A stretch of 64,000 nt of DNA from Mycobacteriales bacterium (GTDB lineage Bacteria > Actinomycetota > Actinomycetes > Mycobacteriales > QHCD01). A program made the position numbers and the translations under genes. Each line of letters opens with the position of its first letter. The first letter of the stretch is position 1. The DNA is taken from NCBI GenBank assembly GCA_036497565.1, contig DASXJE010000117.1, forward strand, positions 1 to 64,000, written 5' to 3'. Below the pieces are notes generated by a model. The model had not been told where the DNA came from, ran no database searches, and was given only the letters and a program-made list of their open reading frames with translations. Positions 56,076 through 64,000 of this stretch are shown one piece after another.

Positions 56076-57425
56076 TCAGGACCGGACGATACCGAGCACC
56101 TCGTCGCGCAGTTCGGCCATCCGCGCATCGTCGGGCGCCTCCACGTTCAGCCGGAGCAGCGGCTCGGTGTTGGACGGGCGCAGGTTGAACCACGCGCCGT
56201 CGGACAGGTCGACGGTCAGCCCGTCGAGCTCGTCGATCGTCGCGTCGGGGCGGTCGGCGAAGGCGGCCTTCACGGCGGCGGCCCGGGCGGCCTGGTCGTC
56301 GACCGTGGAGTTGATCTCGCCGGAGGCGACGTAACGGCTGAACTCGTCGACCAGCTCCGACAGCGGCCGGTCCTGACCGCCGAGCGCGGCGAGCACGTGC
56401 AGCGCCGCCAGCATCCCGGAGTCGGCCCGCCAGAAGTCGCGGAAGTAGAAGTGCCCGGAATGCTCGCCGCCGAAGATCGCCCCGGTCTCGGCCATCGTGC
56501 CCTTGATGAACGAGTGCCCGACCCGGCTGCGGACCGGGGTGCCGCCGTGCTCCCGGACGATCTCCGGGACGGCGTGGGAGGTGATCAGGTTGTGGATGAT
56601 GCTGGCGCCCGGCTCCCGGGCCAGCTCCCGGGTGGCGACGAGGGCGGTGATCACCGACGGCGAGACCGCCTCGCCGCGCTCGTCGATGACGAAGCAGCGG
56701 TCGGCGTCGCCGTCGAAGGCCAGCCCCGCGTCCGCGCCGATCTCGCGGACCTTGGCCTGCAGGTCGCGCAGGTTTTCCGGCTCGATCGGGTTGGCCTCGT
56801 GGTTCGGGAACGATCCGTCCAGCTCGAAGTACATCGGGGTGAGGTCGATCGGCAGGCCCTCGAAGACCACCGGCACCGTGTGACCGGCCATGCCGTTGCC
56901 CGCGTCGGCGACCACCGACAACCGCCGGATCCCGGAGAGGTCGACCAGCGATTTCAGGTACGCCGCGTAGTCGCTGAGCAGGTCGCGCTGCGACACCGAG
57001 CCGGGCGGACCGTCGTGGGCCGGGACACCGGCCTCGACCAGCTCCCGGATCTCGGTGAGTCCGCTCTCCTGCCCGACCGGTGCGGCGCCGGCCCGGCACA
57101 GCTTGATGCCGTTGTAGCGCGCGGGATTGTGGCTCGCGGTGAACATCGCGCCGGGCATGTCGAGCGATCCGGCGCCGAAGTAGAGCATGTCGGTGGAGGC
57201 CAGTCCGGCCTCGATCACGTCGGCGCCCTGCTCGGTGGCTCCGCGCGCGAACGCCGCGGACAACGGTCCGGACGACGGGCGCATGTCGTGCGCGGTGACG
57301 ATGGACCGGGCGCCCATGACCCGGACGAACGCCGCCCCCACGTCGTGGGCGACCTCCTCGTCCAGTTGATCAGGGACGACACCGCGGATGTCGTAGGCCT
57401 TTACGATCGCCGAAAGATCGCGCAT
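56076..57425 (-). CDS. manB: Phosphomannomutase/phosphoglucomutase ManB
   Basis: A 449-residue alpha-D-phosphohexomutase converting mannose 6-phosphate to mannose 1-phosphate (and possibly the glucose analogue). The phosphoserine loop is MFTASHNPARYNG (Ser near 97), the metal loop DGDADRCFVID, the sugar-binding loop GGEHSGHFYF, and the phosphate-binding loop RPSNTEPLLRL. It feeds GDP-mannose synthesis. GGGACC precedes the ATG. Downstream come Trm112, SIS, CDF and manA genes. Confidence 0.95.
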   Translation of the reverse strand: MRDLSAIVKAYDIRGVVPDQLDEEVAHDVGAAFVRVMGARSIVTAHDMRPSSGPLSAAFARGATEQGADVIEAGLASTDMLYFGAGSLDMPGAMFTASHNPARYNGIKLCRAGAAPVGQESGLTEIRELVEAGVPAHDGPPGSVSQRDLLSDYAAYLKSLVDLSGIRRLSVVADAGNGMAGHTVPVVFEGLPIDLTPMYFELDGSFPNHEANPIEPENLRDLQAKVREIGADAGLAFDGDADRCFVIDERGEAVSPSVITALVATRELAREPGASIIHNLITSHAVPEIVREHGGTPVRSRVGHSFIKGTMAETGAIFGGEHSGHFYFRDFWRADSGMLAALHVLAALGGQDRPLSELVDEFSRYVASGEINSTVDDQAARAAAVKAAFADRPDATIDELDGLTVDLSDGAWFNLRPSNTEPLLRLNVEAPDDARMAELRDEVLGIVRS

Positions 57426-57471
57426 CGTCGTGGTCCCTTCCCCGGCCGCCTGGTGCGAGCCACGAGCGTAC

Positions 57472-57828
57472 TCAGCGGGAGGTGGGCACGACCCGCAGGT
57501 GGCCACGGCGGCCGGTGCCGGGGTCGGCGGGTCGATCGCCGTCGGCCTGCCGTTCGGGGCGGGCCGCTTCGCGGACGGCGTCGGCGAGCGCCTCGAGGTC
57601 GTCACCGGTGGGGCCGCCGACGTCGTACTGACCCTCGTGGCGCACCAGTTCCCAGCCGCGTGGCGCGGTGAGCCGCAGCGCGTGGGCCTCGCACAGGTCG
57701 TAGCTGTGCGGTTCGGCGTAGCCGGCCAGTGGCCCGACCACCGCCGTGGAGTCGGCGTAGACGTAGGTCAGCGTCGCCGCTGCTTTGTTGCCGCATCCCG
57801 TCCGGGAGCACCGCCGAACATGACCCAC
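57472..57828 (-). CDS. DUF3499 family protein
   Basis: A 118-residue actinobacterial protein with the DUF3499 core: RRCSRTGCGNKAAATLTYVY, GPLAGYAEPHSYDLCEAHA, LTAPRGWELVRH. Cys and His in CSRTGC and CEAHA suggest a bound zinc. GTG 57828 is chosen because TATCGT lies 8 bases before it on the minus strand, implying a leaderless mRNA; ATG 57882 would run into the divergent gene's promoter. Function unknown (Rv3258c position). Confidence 0.82.
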   Translation of the reverse strand: MGHVRRCSRTGCGNKAAATLTYVYADSTAVVGPLAGYAEPHSYDLCEAHALRLTAPRGWELVRHEGQYDVGGPTGDDLEALADAVREAARPERQADGDRPADPGTGRRGHLRVVPTSR

Positions 57829-57909
57829 GGTCGGCGACGATAGACCCCGCCGCCCGCCGGACGGGGCAGGCGCGACGGACATCGCGTCGTGTCGCCGTAT
57901 CCTGGCCGC
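57829..57909. promoter_or_regulatory. Divergent leaderless promoters, DUF3499 and metallopeptidase-like genes
   Basis: Two -10 boxes face away from each other: TATCGT (57842-57837, minus) 8 bases before GTG 57828, and TATCCT (57898-57903, plus) 6 bases before ATG 57910. Neither gene has a ribosome-binding site. Both are therefore likely translated from leaderless transcripts, which are common in actinobacteria. Confidence 0.5.
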
Positions 57910-58386
57910 ATGTCCGGCACTCCCGGCCGCCCACCGCGGCGCTCGCCGCACCGGGACCGGCGCGGTCGGGGGTTGCGCGGCACCCTGGTCCCGGCCTCGG
58001 TTCCGCTCTCGCGCACCCGGGCCCAGGAGTTCGACGACATGGTGCTCGACGCCGTCGACGGGCTCGACCGGCTCCGCCCGCACGAGTTGGACGGCGTCGA
58101 GTTCGCCGTGGAGGACGTGCCCCACGTCGCGAGCACCTCGGCCGAGGCGGTCGTCTACGACAGCGATGTCGTCGACGACGGTGCCATCCCGCTGGCCCGG
58201 CTGCGCCCGGCCGGGGTCGACCGGGACGGCCGCCCGATACCGCCGCGGATCATCGTCTACCGGCGGCCGCTCGAGGCCCGGGCCGCGGACCCGCTCGACC
58301 TCGACGACCTGGTGCACGACGTCGTGGTCGAGCAGGTCGCGAACCTGCTCGGACTCGACCCGGAGGAACTCGATCCGCCCGACTGA
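57910..58386 (+). CDS. Metallopeptidase-family (zincin_1) protein lacking HExxH
   Basis: A 158-residue protein of the minimal zincin family (Rv3259 position). Core: FDDMVLDAVDGLDRLRPHEL, GVEFAVEDVP, PPRIIVYRRPLE, LDDLVHDVVVEQVANLLGLD. Where other members have HExxH, this reads HDVVVEQ, so the zinc-binding Glu/His pair is missing and proteolysis is doubtful. This loss is usual in actinobacterial members as far as I recall. ATG 57910; a basic N-terminal extension precedes the fold. Confidence 0.85.
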   Translation: MSGTPGRPPRRSPHRDRRGRGLRGTLVPASVPLSRTRAQEFDDMVLDAVDGLDRLRPHELDGVEFAVEDVPHVASTSAEAVVYDSDVVDDGAIPLARLRPAGVDRDGRPIPPRIIVYRRPLEARAADPLDLDDLVHDVVVEQVANLLGLDPEELDPPD

Positions 58387-58409
58387 GCGTCCCTCTGGCC
58401 GCCCGGGCG

Positions 58410-58694
58410 CTAGCCGGCGCGCCGCTTGAGCCGGCGGCGCTCCCGCTCGGAGAGGCCGCCCCAGATGCCGAACCGCTCGTCGTGCGCGAGCGCGTATTCC
58501 AGACATTCGCTGCGGACGTCACAGCCGGTGCAGATCTTCTTCGCCTCGCGAGTGGAGCCACCCTTCTCCGGGAAGAATGCCTCCGGGTCGGTCTGGGCAC
58601 ACAGCGCCCGCTCCTGCCAGTCCTCGTCAGTTCCGTCTTCACCGAGCACCGCACTCATCGCTCCGGCGAACTCCCCCTGCATGGGCTCACTCAT
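58410..58694 (-). CDS. WhiB-family transcriptional regulator (WhiB2/WblE type)
   Basis: A 94-residue Wbl protein. Four iron-sulfur Cys are visible: ALCAQ, then ICTGCDVRSEC (CxxC...C spacing). GIWGGLSERERRRLKRR is the turn and basic DNA-binding tail. Position between the metallopeptidase-like gene and fbiA matches M. tuberculosis whiB2 (Rv3260c), which governs septation. GGGGAGGG precedes the ATG by 8 bases, and a promoter lies about 90 bases upstream. Confidence 0.95.
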   Translation of the reverse strand: MSEPMQGEFAGAMSAVLGEDGTDEDWQERALCAQTDPEAFFPEKGGSTREAKKICTGCDVRSECLEYALAHDERFGIWGGLSERERRRLKRRAG

Positions 58695-58789
58695 CGTGAT
58701 GCCCTCCCCTAGCTGGCTCGAACTCCCCGAGGCGGGGCCGGACGGCCCCTCGATGCCGTACCCCCATCGGCACGAATGACATCCCTGTG

Positions 58790-58819
58790 ATTACACCCGT
58801 GTCGTTGCGTGTACGTCAA
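58790..58819 (-). promoter_or_regulatory. Promoter of the whiB gene
   Basis: On the minus strand TTGACG (58819-58814), an 18-base spacer and TGTAAT (58795-58790). This predicts a start near 58783 and a leader of about 90 bases before the whiB ATG, long enough for additional control. Confidence 0.5.
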
Positions 58820-58947
58820 GCCAACCTCTGGTATTGGACGGCCGGTCTGCTGGCGCTCGGCGTCCGCTCCGGGGTCGTGGAGGACGCCCGCGCGGACTCT
58901 CCGGTGCCGACGCCCGCGCGGACCGGCGGATCTGCCACCATGACGGA

Positions 58948-59934
58948 GTGCATGTCGTGGCGCTCGTCGGGGGTATCGGTGGAGCCCGCTTTCTCACCGG
59001 GCTGAAGGCACTGCTCGGCGCCGACCCGGGAGCCGGGCACCGGCTCAGCGCCATCTGCAACACCGGCGACGACCTGACCCTGCACGGGCTGCGGATCTGC
59101 CCGGACCTCGACACCGTGATGTACACCCTCGGCGGGGGCATCGACCCGGACCGGGGCTGGGGTCGCCGGGACGAGACATGGCGGGTGAGCGAGGAGCTCG
59201 CGGCGTACGACGTCGGTCCGGGCTGGTTCGGGCTCGGCGACCGCGACCTCGCCACCCACCTGGTCCGCACCCGGATGCTGGACGCGGGCTATCCCCTGTC
59301 GGCGGTCACCGACGCCCTGTGTGCCCGGTGGCAGCCCGGCGTACGGCTGCTGCCGATGAGCGACGAGCGGGTCGAGACCCACGTCGTGGTCGACCTCGCC
59401 GAGGACGCGGAGCTGACGCCGACCGGCACCGGCCGGCGGGCCATCCACTTCCAGGAATGGTGGCTGCGCCACCACGCCGAGTTGCCCGCGCACGCCTTCG
59501 TGCAGGTCGGAGTCGACTCGGCGAAGCCGGCTCCCGGCGTACTCGACACGCTCGCCGACGCCGACCTCATCGTGCTCGCGCCCAGCAACCCGGTGGTCAG
59601 CGTCGGCACGATCCTCGGCGTACCCGGGATGCGCGAGGCTATCCGGTCCGCGCGGGCACCGGTCGTGGGACTCTCGCCGATCGTGGGCGGCGCCCCGGTG
59701 CGCGGGATGGCCGACGCGTGCCTGTCCGCGATCGGCGTCCCCACCTCGGCCGAGGCCGTCGGCCGGCACTACGGCGCGCGCATCACTGGCGGCCTGCTCG
59801 ACGGCTGGCTGGTCGACAGCACCGACGCCGGCAGCACCGTCCCCGGGGTGACCGTGCGCGACATCCCGCTGCTCATGACCGATCTCGACGCGACCACCGC
59901 GATGGCCCGGGCCACTCTCGATCTGGTCGCATGA
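58948..59934 (+). CDS. fbiA: F420 biosynthesis: 2-phospho-L-lactate/phosphoenolpyruvyl transferase FbiA (CofD)
   Basis: A 328-residue enzyme joining a phospho-lactate or phosphoenolpyruvyl unit to Fo in coenzyme F420 synthesis. Conserved blocks: [72 protein letters not shown] 58948 is the first start compatible with homology. Its stop overlaps fbiB (ATGA). In mycobacteria FbiA uses phosphoenolpyruvate; the donor here is not decided by sequence. Confidence 0.95.
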   Translation: MHVVALVGGIGGARFLTGLKALLGADPGAGHRLSAICNTGDDLTLHGLRICPDLDTVMYTLGGGIDPDRGWGRRDETWRVSEELAAYDVGPGWFGLGDRDLATHLVRTRMLDAGYPLSAVTDALCARWQPGVRLLPMSDERVETHVVVDLAEDAELTPTGTGRRAIHFQEWWLRHHAELPAHAFVQVGVDSAKPAPGVLDTLADADLIVLAPSNPVVSVGTILGVPGMREAIRSARAPVVGLSPIVGGAPVRGMADACLSAIGVPTSAEAVGRHYGARITGGLLDGWLVDSTDAGSTVPGVTVRDIPLLMTDLDATTAMARATLDLVA

Positions 59935-61274
59935 GCGAGACCGCCGCGGCCGCCGACCGGATCGAGATCCGGCCGATCACCGGCATTCCGGAGCTGCGGC
60001 CGGGTGGCGACCTCGCCGCGCTGATCGCCCAGGCGGCGCCCTGGATCATCGACGGTGACGTCGTCGTGGTGACCTCGAAGGCCGTGTCGAAGGTCGAGGG
60101 CCGCCTGGTCTGGACGCCGTCGGACCCGGAGGGGCGCGAAGCCCAGCGACAACGTGTCGTCGACGCGGAGTCGGTGCGGGTCGTCGCGGCCCGCGGTCGC
60201 ACGAAGATCGTCCAGACGCGGCACGGCTTCGTCATCGCGGCCGCCGGAGTCGATGCGTCGAACGTCCGCGGCGACGAGCTCGCCCTGCTGCCGGTCGACT
60301 CGGACGTCTCCGCCGACGCGCTGCGCAATGGACTGCGCGCGGCACTCGGCGTCGAGGTCGCCGTCGTCATCACCGATACCGCCGGTCGGGCCTGGCGGAC
60401 CGGCGTGGTGGATCACGCGGTCGGCCTCGCCGGCATGGCGGCTCTCTCCGACCTGCGTGGCGTCCGCGATCCGCACGGAAACATGTTGGCGGTCACCGAG
60501 ATCGCCGTCGCCGACGAGGTCGCCGCGGCGGCGGACCTGGTGAAGGGCAAGCTGGCCGGGATTCCGGCGGCGGTCGTCCGTGGGCTGACCCCGGTGGACG
60601 ACTCGGCGGGTGTCCGTCCCCTGTTGCGCCCCGCCGAGGAGGACATGTTCACCCTCGGCACCGCCGAGGCGCTGGCCCAGGGCCGGCGGGAGGCGGTGCC
60701 GGCCCGGCGATCGGTACGCCGGTTCACCGCGCAGCCGGTGGATCCGGAAGCGGTCCGCCGCGCGGTCGCCGCCGCGGTCACCGCCCCGGCGCCGCATCAC
60801 ACCACGCCCTGGCGGTTCGTCCTCGTCGAGACCGCTGCCGCGCAGCAGCGGCTGCTCGACGCGATGGCCACACAGTGGGCGGCCGATCTTGCCGGTGACG
60901 GTTTCTCTCCCGAGCAGATCACCCGCCGGCTGCGTCGCGGCGACCTGCTCCGCGACGCACCCCTGATCGTCGTACCGTGCCTGGTCGCCGACGGTGCGCA
61001 CCCCTACCCCGACGAGCGCCGGGCGGACGCCGAACGCACGATGTTCCACGTCGCCGCCGGCGCCGGCGTCGAAAACTTCCTGGTCGCGCTGGCCGCCGAG
61101 GACCTCGGCTCGTGCTGGGTGTCCTCGACACTCTTCTGCCCGGACGTCGTACGCCGCGAGCTCGACCTGCCTGCGGACTGGTCGCCGATGGGTGCGGTGG
61201 CGGTGGGACATGCGGCCGGGCCGCCGCCCGCGCGCCCGGCGCGCGACCCGGACCGGTTCGTGGTCCGGCGATGA
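59931..61274 (+). CDS. fbiB: F420 biosynthesis: two-domain gamma-glutamyl ligase FbiB
   Basis: A 447-residue two-domain protein. The N-terminal CofE domain (10-245; [44 protein letters not shown]) adds glutamates to F420-0. The C-terminal nitroreductase-like FMN domain (250-447; [45 protein letters not shown]) reduces dehydro-F420-0, as in mycobacterial FbiB. Linked to fbiA and the Nudix gene by ATGA overlaps at both ends. Confidence 0.95.
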   Translation: MSETAAAADRIEIRPITGIPELRPGGDLAALIAQAAPWIIDGDVVVVTSKAVSKVEGRLVWTPSDPEGREAQRQRVVDAESVRVVAARGRTKIVQTRHGFVIAAAGVDASNVRGDELALLPVDSDVSADALRNGLRAALGVEVAVVITDTAGRAWRTGVVDHAVGLAGMAALSDLRGVRDPHGNMLAVTEIAVADEVAAAADLVKGKLAGIPAAVVRGLTPVDDSAGVRPLLRPAEEDMFTLGTAEALAQGRREAVPARRSVRRFTAQPVDPEAVRRAVAAAVTAPAPHHTTPWRFVLVETAAAQQRLLDAMATQWAADLAGDGFSPEQITRRLRRGDLLRDAPLIVVPCLVADGAHPYPDERRADAERTMFHVAAGAGVENFLVALAAEDLGSCWVSSTLFCPDVVRRELDLPADWSPMGAVAVGHAAGPPPARPARDPDRFVVRR

Positions 61275-61852
61275 GCACGCCCAGCGGACCGTCGGAGGCC
61301 ACCGCCCGGCTGCACGCCGACGCGGTGCGGCTGTTGTCGTCCTACGCCGACCTCGACCCCGGACAGCGGTCGGTTCGCGAGGCCATGCTGGCGTTCCTCG
61401 CCGCGCGACCGGACGCCACCGAACGCTCCTGCGTGCCCGGGCATCTGACGGCGAGCGCGTTGGTCGTCGACCCGGGCCGGGAAGCCGTGCTGCTGACGCT
61501 GCACCCACGGGTGGGCAGTTGGTTGCAACTCGGCGGGCACTGCGAGGACGACGCCAGCATCGCCGCGGCCGCCCTACGGGAGGCGACCGAGGAGAGCGGC
61601 ATCGACGGTCTCGCCCTCGATCCCCGCCCGATCCACCTCGCCGTACACCCGATCACCTGCTCGCTGGGTCTCCCGACGCGACACCTGGACGTGCGGTTCC
61701 TGGCCGTGGCACCCGAGGGCGCCGTCGCGACCGTCAGCCCCGAATCGCTCGACCTGGAATGGTTCAGTCGTACCGCGCTGCCGCTGCCGATCGGCGACGA
61801 CATCGCCGAGCTGACCCGCCGGGGCTTCGCGCGGCTGGCTGACGAGATCTAG
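61271..61852 (+). CDS. Nudix hydrolase
   Basis: A 193-residue Nudix-fold hydrolase. The Nudix box reads [18 protein letters not shown] then TEESGI, with Ala where the first Glu of GX5E is usual; REATEESG is intact, so catalysis is plausible. It should hydrolyse nucleoside-diphosphate-linked compounds. An N-terminal ~45-residue helical domain precedes the fold. ATGA overlap with fbiB suggests joint expression; a role in nucleotide clean-up is a guess. Confidence 0.9.
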   Translation: MSTPSGPSEATARLHADAVRLLSSYADLDPGQRSVREAMLAFLAARPDATERSCVPGHLTASALVVDPGREAVLLTLHPRVGSWLQLGGHCEDDASIAAAALREATEESGIDGLALDPRPIHLAVHPITCSLGLPTRHLDVRFLAVAPEGAVATVSPESLDLEWFSRTALPLPIGDDIAELTRRGFARLADEI

Positions 61853-61864
61853 CGGCCGCAGGTC

Positions 61865-62845
61865 TCAGGCCCCTGGTGGGCCTTCGGACTCGGTCGCCGT
61901 TGTCGTGCCTGCCGTCTCCCGGCGCAGCCGCGCCTTGGCGTGCAGAGCGCCGGCGGCGAGCGCCCACAGGCCGTCACCGGCCGTCTGGACCACCCGCGAC
62001 ACCGCGGCGACGGCGGTGGCCGAGCCGACCGACATCACCGGCGACAGGGTCAGTACGAGCGCGGCGTCCCGGACGCCGAGCCCGGCCGGCGCGATGACGA
62101 CGAGAAAGCCCGCCGACCAGGCCAACGCGTAGGCCCCGGTCGAGACGAGGAACGACTCGCCGCCGCGGATCCCGAGCGGGCCGGCCAGGGCGAGCACGGA
62201 CAACCCGTAGCAGAGCCACATCACAAACAGCCAGCCCGCGGCGCGGGCCAGCCCGGCGGCGCGCAGAGGCCGTTCGAGCGGGGGCCGGCGGATCAGCCGG
62301 AACGCCTGCCGCAGGGCCGGGTTGAGCACCCGTGGATGGAGCACCGCCAGGCCGATCGGGACGACCGCCAGCGCCCACAGGTAGTGGCGGGCCGCGTCCG
62401 GACTGACGAGCGGCAGCGTCGCCGCCGCCACGATCAGTCCGGTGAGCGGGTTGAGGCCGAGGAAGAGCACCCCGGCGGTGGCCGAGCGTTGCCGCGGCAC
62501 GCCCAGGTCGCGGCCGAGCTCGACCTGCGCCAGCAGCGGCCAGACGCTGCCGGGAAGGTACTTGCCCACCTGGGACAGGAAGAAGACCCGCAGCGTGGCC
62601 GGCAGCGGCAGCCGGTTGCCGAGTTCGGTGAGCAGCGCCCGGAAGCACAGCGCGCTGAAGAACAGTCCCAGCATCGCGGCCGCCAGCGACCCGACGACGG
62701 CGAGCGGACCCATTCGGGCAAGCGCGCGATGGATGGAGCCCCACTGCGAGACGAGGGCGTAGACGAGGAGGCCCACCGCGACAGCGATGAAGGCGATCCG
62801 CAGGGCGGCAGTCACCCTCGGACTCACCTTCGGCAGGCGCTTCAC
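61865..62845 (-). CDS. UPF0104/LPG-synthase-like flippase family membrane protein
   Basis: A 326-residue protein with about eight membrane helices. The family hallmark FLSQVGKYLPGSVWPLLAQ near residue 90 and APAGLGVRDAALVL near 255 match the membrane half of lysylphosphatidylglycerol synthases and bacterial dolichol-mannose-like flippases. No synthase domain is attached, so lipid or polyprenol transport is likelier than synthesis. It is convergent with the Nudix gene and divergent from the methyltransferase gene. Confidence 0.85.
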   Translation of the reverse strand: MKRLPKVSPRVTAALRIAFIAVAVGLLVYALVSQWGSIHRALARMGPLAVVGSLAAAMLGLFFSALCFRALLTELGNRLPLPATLRVFFLSQVGKYLPGSVWPLLAQVELGRDLGVPRQRSATAGVLFLGLNPLTGLIVAAATLPLVSPDAARHYLWALAVVPIGLAVLHPRVLNPALRQAFRLIRRPPLERPLRAAGLARAAGWLFVMWLCYGLSVLALAGPLGIRGGESFLVSTGAYALAWSAGFLVVIAPAGLGVRDAALVLTLSPVMSVGSATAVAAVSRVVQTAGDGLWALAAGALHAKARLRRETAGTTTATESEGPPGA

Positions 62846-62883
62846 GGTACCTTCACGCTCGGCAGGCTAACCCAGGGAGAACG

Positions 62884-63534
62884 ATGGCCACCGACGCGCG
62901 ACCGACCACCGACGCCGCACCGGAGACGCCCGGTGTCGTCATCGGCAACCACACCAACAAGTACGTCGCGAAGAATCCGGCGATCCGCTTCCTCACCGAT
63001 CGGTGGGTGGCGCGGCTCGACCGGACGCTGGCCCGGATCGGCGCCGAACCCGTGTCTCCGGCGAACCCGCTCGAGGTGGGCGCCGGTGAGGGCGTGATCT
63101 CCGAGTCGCTGCACCGGCGTTTCGGTCGCGCCACCGGCATCGACCTGCCCGATGCCGGGCTGCGCGAGCAGTGGCGCACCCGACCCGGCCCGACCTATCT
63201 GCACGCCGACGCCCAGCGGCTCCCCTTTGCCGACGACAGCTTCGACCTGATCGTCTGCGTCGAGGTCCTGGAGCATCTGCCCAACCCCGAGGCCGGCCTC
63301 CGCGAGCTGGCCAGAGTCGGTTCGGGCCATCTGCTGCTGTCGGTGCCGCGCGAACCGATCTTCCGTAGCTGCAATCTGCTGACCGGCCGCTACGTCCAGA
63401 ACCTGGGCAACACCCCTGGCCATCTCAACCACTGGTCGACCCGCCAGTTCCTGCAGTTCGTGTCCAAGGTGGCGGAGGTGCGGTCGGTGAGCACGCCGTT
63501 CCCGTGGACAGTCGTCTGGGCGACGCTGCGCTAG
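62884..63534 (+). CDS. Class I SAM-dependent methyltransferase
   Basis: A 216-residue Rossmann methyltransferase. SAM-binding motif I is PLEVGAGEGVISESL; ADAQRLPFADDSFDLIVCVEVLEHLP spans motifs II-III. Similar enzymes sit beside glycosyltransferase or flippase genes for surface glycans and modify sugar or lipid acceptors. The divergent flippase-like gene 38 bases away suggests a related pathway, but the acceptor is unknown. Confidence 0.87.
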   Translation: MATDARPTTDAAPETPGVVIGNHTNKYVAKNPAIRFLTDRWVARLDRTLARIGAEPVSPANPLEVGAGEGVISESLHRRFGRATGIDLPDAGLREQWRTRPGPTYLHADAQRLPFADDSFDLIVCVEVLEHLPNPEAGLRELARVGSGHLLLSVPREPIFRSCNLLTGRYVQNLGNTPGHLNHWSTRQFLQFVSKVAEVRSVSTPFPWTVVWATLR

Positions 63535-63611
63535 GTCGCGCTCGAACGCACCCTCGCCACCGGCCGGGTCGGTGGACCCGCGGTGGTCGACCCTGACTCC
63601 TTCGCCGACGG

Positions 63612-64000
63612 TCATGGATCGTCGCCCTGCTCCGCGATCGATGTCGTAGCGACGGGATCGTCGGTGACGGCGATCCCGGCAGTCGCTTCGGTCCCATCGG
63701 CAGTGTCGGCTTCGATGGCGCCTATTGCGGGTGGTGTTGTGGTGTGGCGGCGGCCGGTGGGTGTGGTCCAGGTAAGGGTCGCGTCGTTCGCCTGCTCCAC
63801 CGTCCAGCGGGTGCGGTGTTTGAGTCGGTGGTGGTGGCGGCAGAGGGCGGCGAGGTTCGTCGCGCTGGTGGGTCCGGTGGGGTAGGCGATGGTGTGGTCG
63901 AGGTCGGCGGTGGTGGCGGGTTGTCGGCAGCCTGGGAACCGGCAGGTGTGGTCGCGGGCGCGGACGTGGTCGGCGAGTGGGGCGGGTGGGGGGTAGCTGC
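63612..64000 (-). CDS. DUF222/HNH endonuclease, C-terminal part (cut by window edge)
   Basis: The last ~129 codons of a protein of the DUF222-HNH (13E12 repeat) family, multicopy in many actinobacteria. Reading from the edge: LADHVRARDHTCRFPGCRQP, then ATTADLDHTIAYPTGPTSATNLAALCRHHH, the HNH core with Cys pair (CRFPGC), DLDH, N and CRHHH. After a Trp-rich TWTTPTGRRH segment the tail is low-complexity. The N-terminal DUF222 part is outside the window. Possible mobile-element link; function unproven. Confidence 0.85.
   Translation of the reverse strand, partial: SYPPPAPLADHVRARDHTCRFPGCRQPATTADLDHTIAYPTGPTSATNLAALCRHHHRLKHRTRWTVEQANDATLTWTTPTGRRHTTTPPAIGAIEADTADGTEATAGIAVTDDPVATTSIAEQGDDP

Overview
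High-GC actinobacterial chromosome. Nearly every gene has strong G/C at third codon positions and many start with GTG. The window carries actinobacterial marker genes: mtrA-mtrB-lpqB, a WhiB regulator, the F420 genes fbiA/fbiB, a mycothiol-type MDMPI protein and the DUF3499/Trm112/TobH set. From about 33.7 to 61.3 kb the gene order resembles the Mycobacterium tuberculosis Rv3234c-Rv3262 neighbourhood (WS/DGAT, Rv3235-like, secA, hpf, comF, lpqB, mtrB, mtrA, ahcY, manA, tobH, manB, DUF3499, metallopeptidase-like, whiB2, fbiA, fbiB). The accessory content differs from mycobacteria. A free-living soil or plant-associated actinomycete of the Frankiales/Geodermatophilales/Jatrophihabitans type is my guess; the order is not provable from sequence alone.

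Layout. 0-6.8 kb: accessory genes. These are a truncated secreted phospholipase C, a SnoaL-like protein divergent from a MerR regulator with paired operators, a VOC protein, a decayed dihydrofolate-reductase-like gene, an ArsR/AHSA1/MDMPI trio, a DinB-like protein, four covarying palindromic repeats and a DUF1203 gene. 6.8-15.9 kb: rhamnose isomerase with a hydroxyacid dehydrogenase, a fused heterodimer-type ABC exporter, a PhyH dioxygenase, an EEP phosphohydrolase and a LacI regulator with candidate operators at both ends of the block. 15.8-21.4 kb: a RecB-like nuclease, a Gly/Trp-rich membrane protein, MarC, a PHP phosphoesterase, a PH-domain protein with a 52-residue membrane peptide, a DUF6758 protein and an unusual 9-residue-repeat protein. 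21.4-27.4 kb: a WXG100 protein, tryptophan 2,3-dioxygenase, a large FHA-FtsK/SpoIIIE ATPase (type VII secretion motor) and a cupin.

27.4-40.4 kb: HAD phosphoglucomutase with a GH65 phosphorylase (alpha-glucan/trehalose catabolism), P5C dehydrogenase, a lipid operon (WS/DGAT acyltransferase, patatin, DUF6912), a CpaE-like/SAF (CpaB-like) pair divergent from an excisionase-type HTH protein, an alpha/beta hydrolase, and a LysM/Rv3235-like pair. 40.4-57.9 kb: a long minus-strand run of core genes covering export (SecA), ribosome hibernation (HPF), envelope stress signalling (MtrAB-LpqB), methyl-cycle recycling (two adenosylhomocysteinase-family genes and a MerR regulator) and mannose activation (ManA, ManB, TobH). 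57.9-64 kb: WhiB, the F420 pair FbiA-FbiB coupled to a Nudix hydrolase, a flippase-like membrane protein divergent from a methyltransferase, and a truncated DUF222/HNH endonuclease.

I saw no CRISPR array, rRNA, tRNA, complete insertion sequence or prophage. The most unusual items are the covarying palindrome array (6122-6293), the 9-residue repeat protein (20993-21403), the compact WXG100/FHA-EccC locus, the tandem adenosylhomocysteinase paralogs, and the back-to-back MerR operators.
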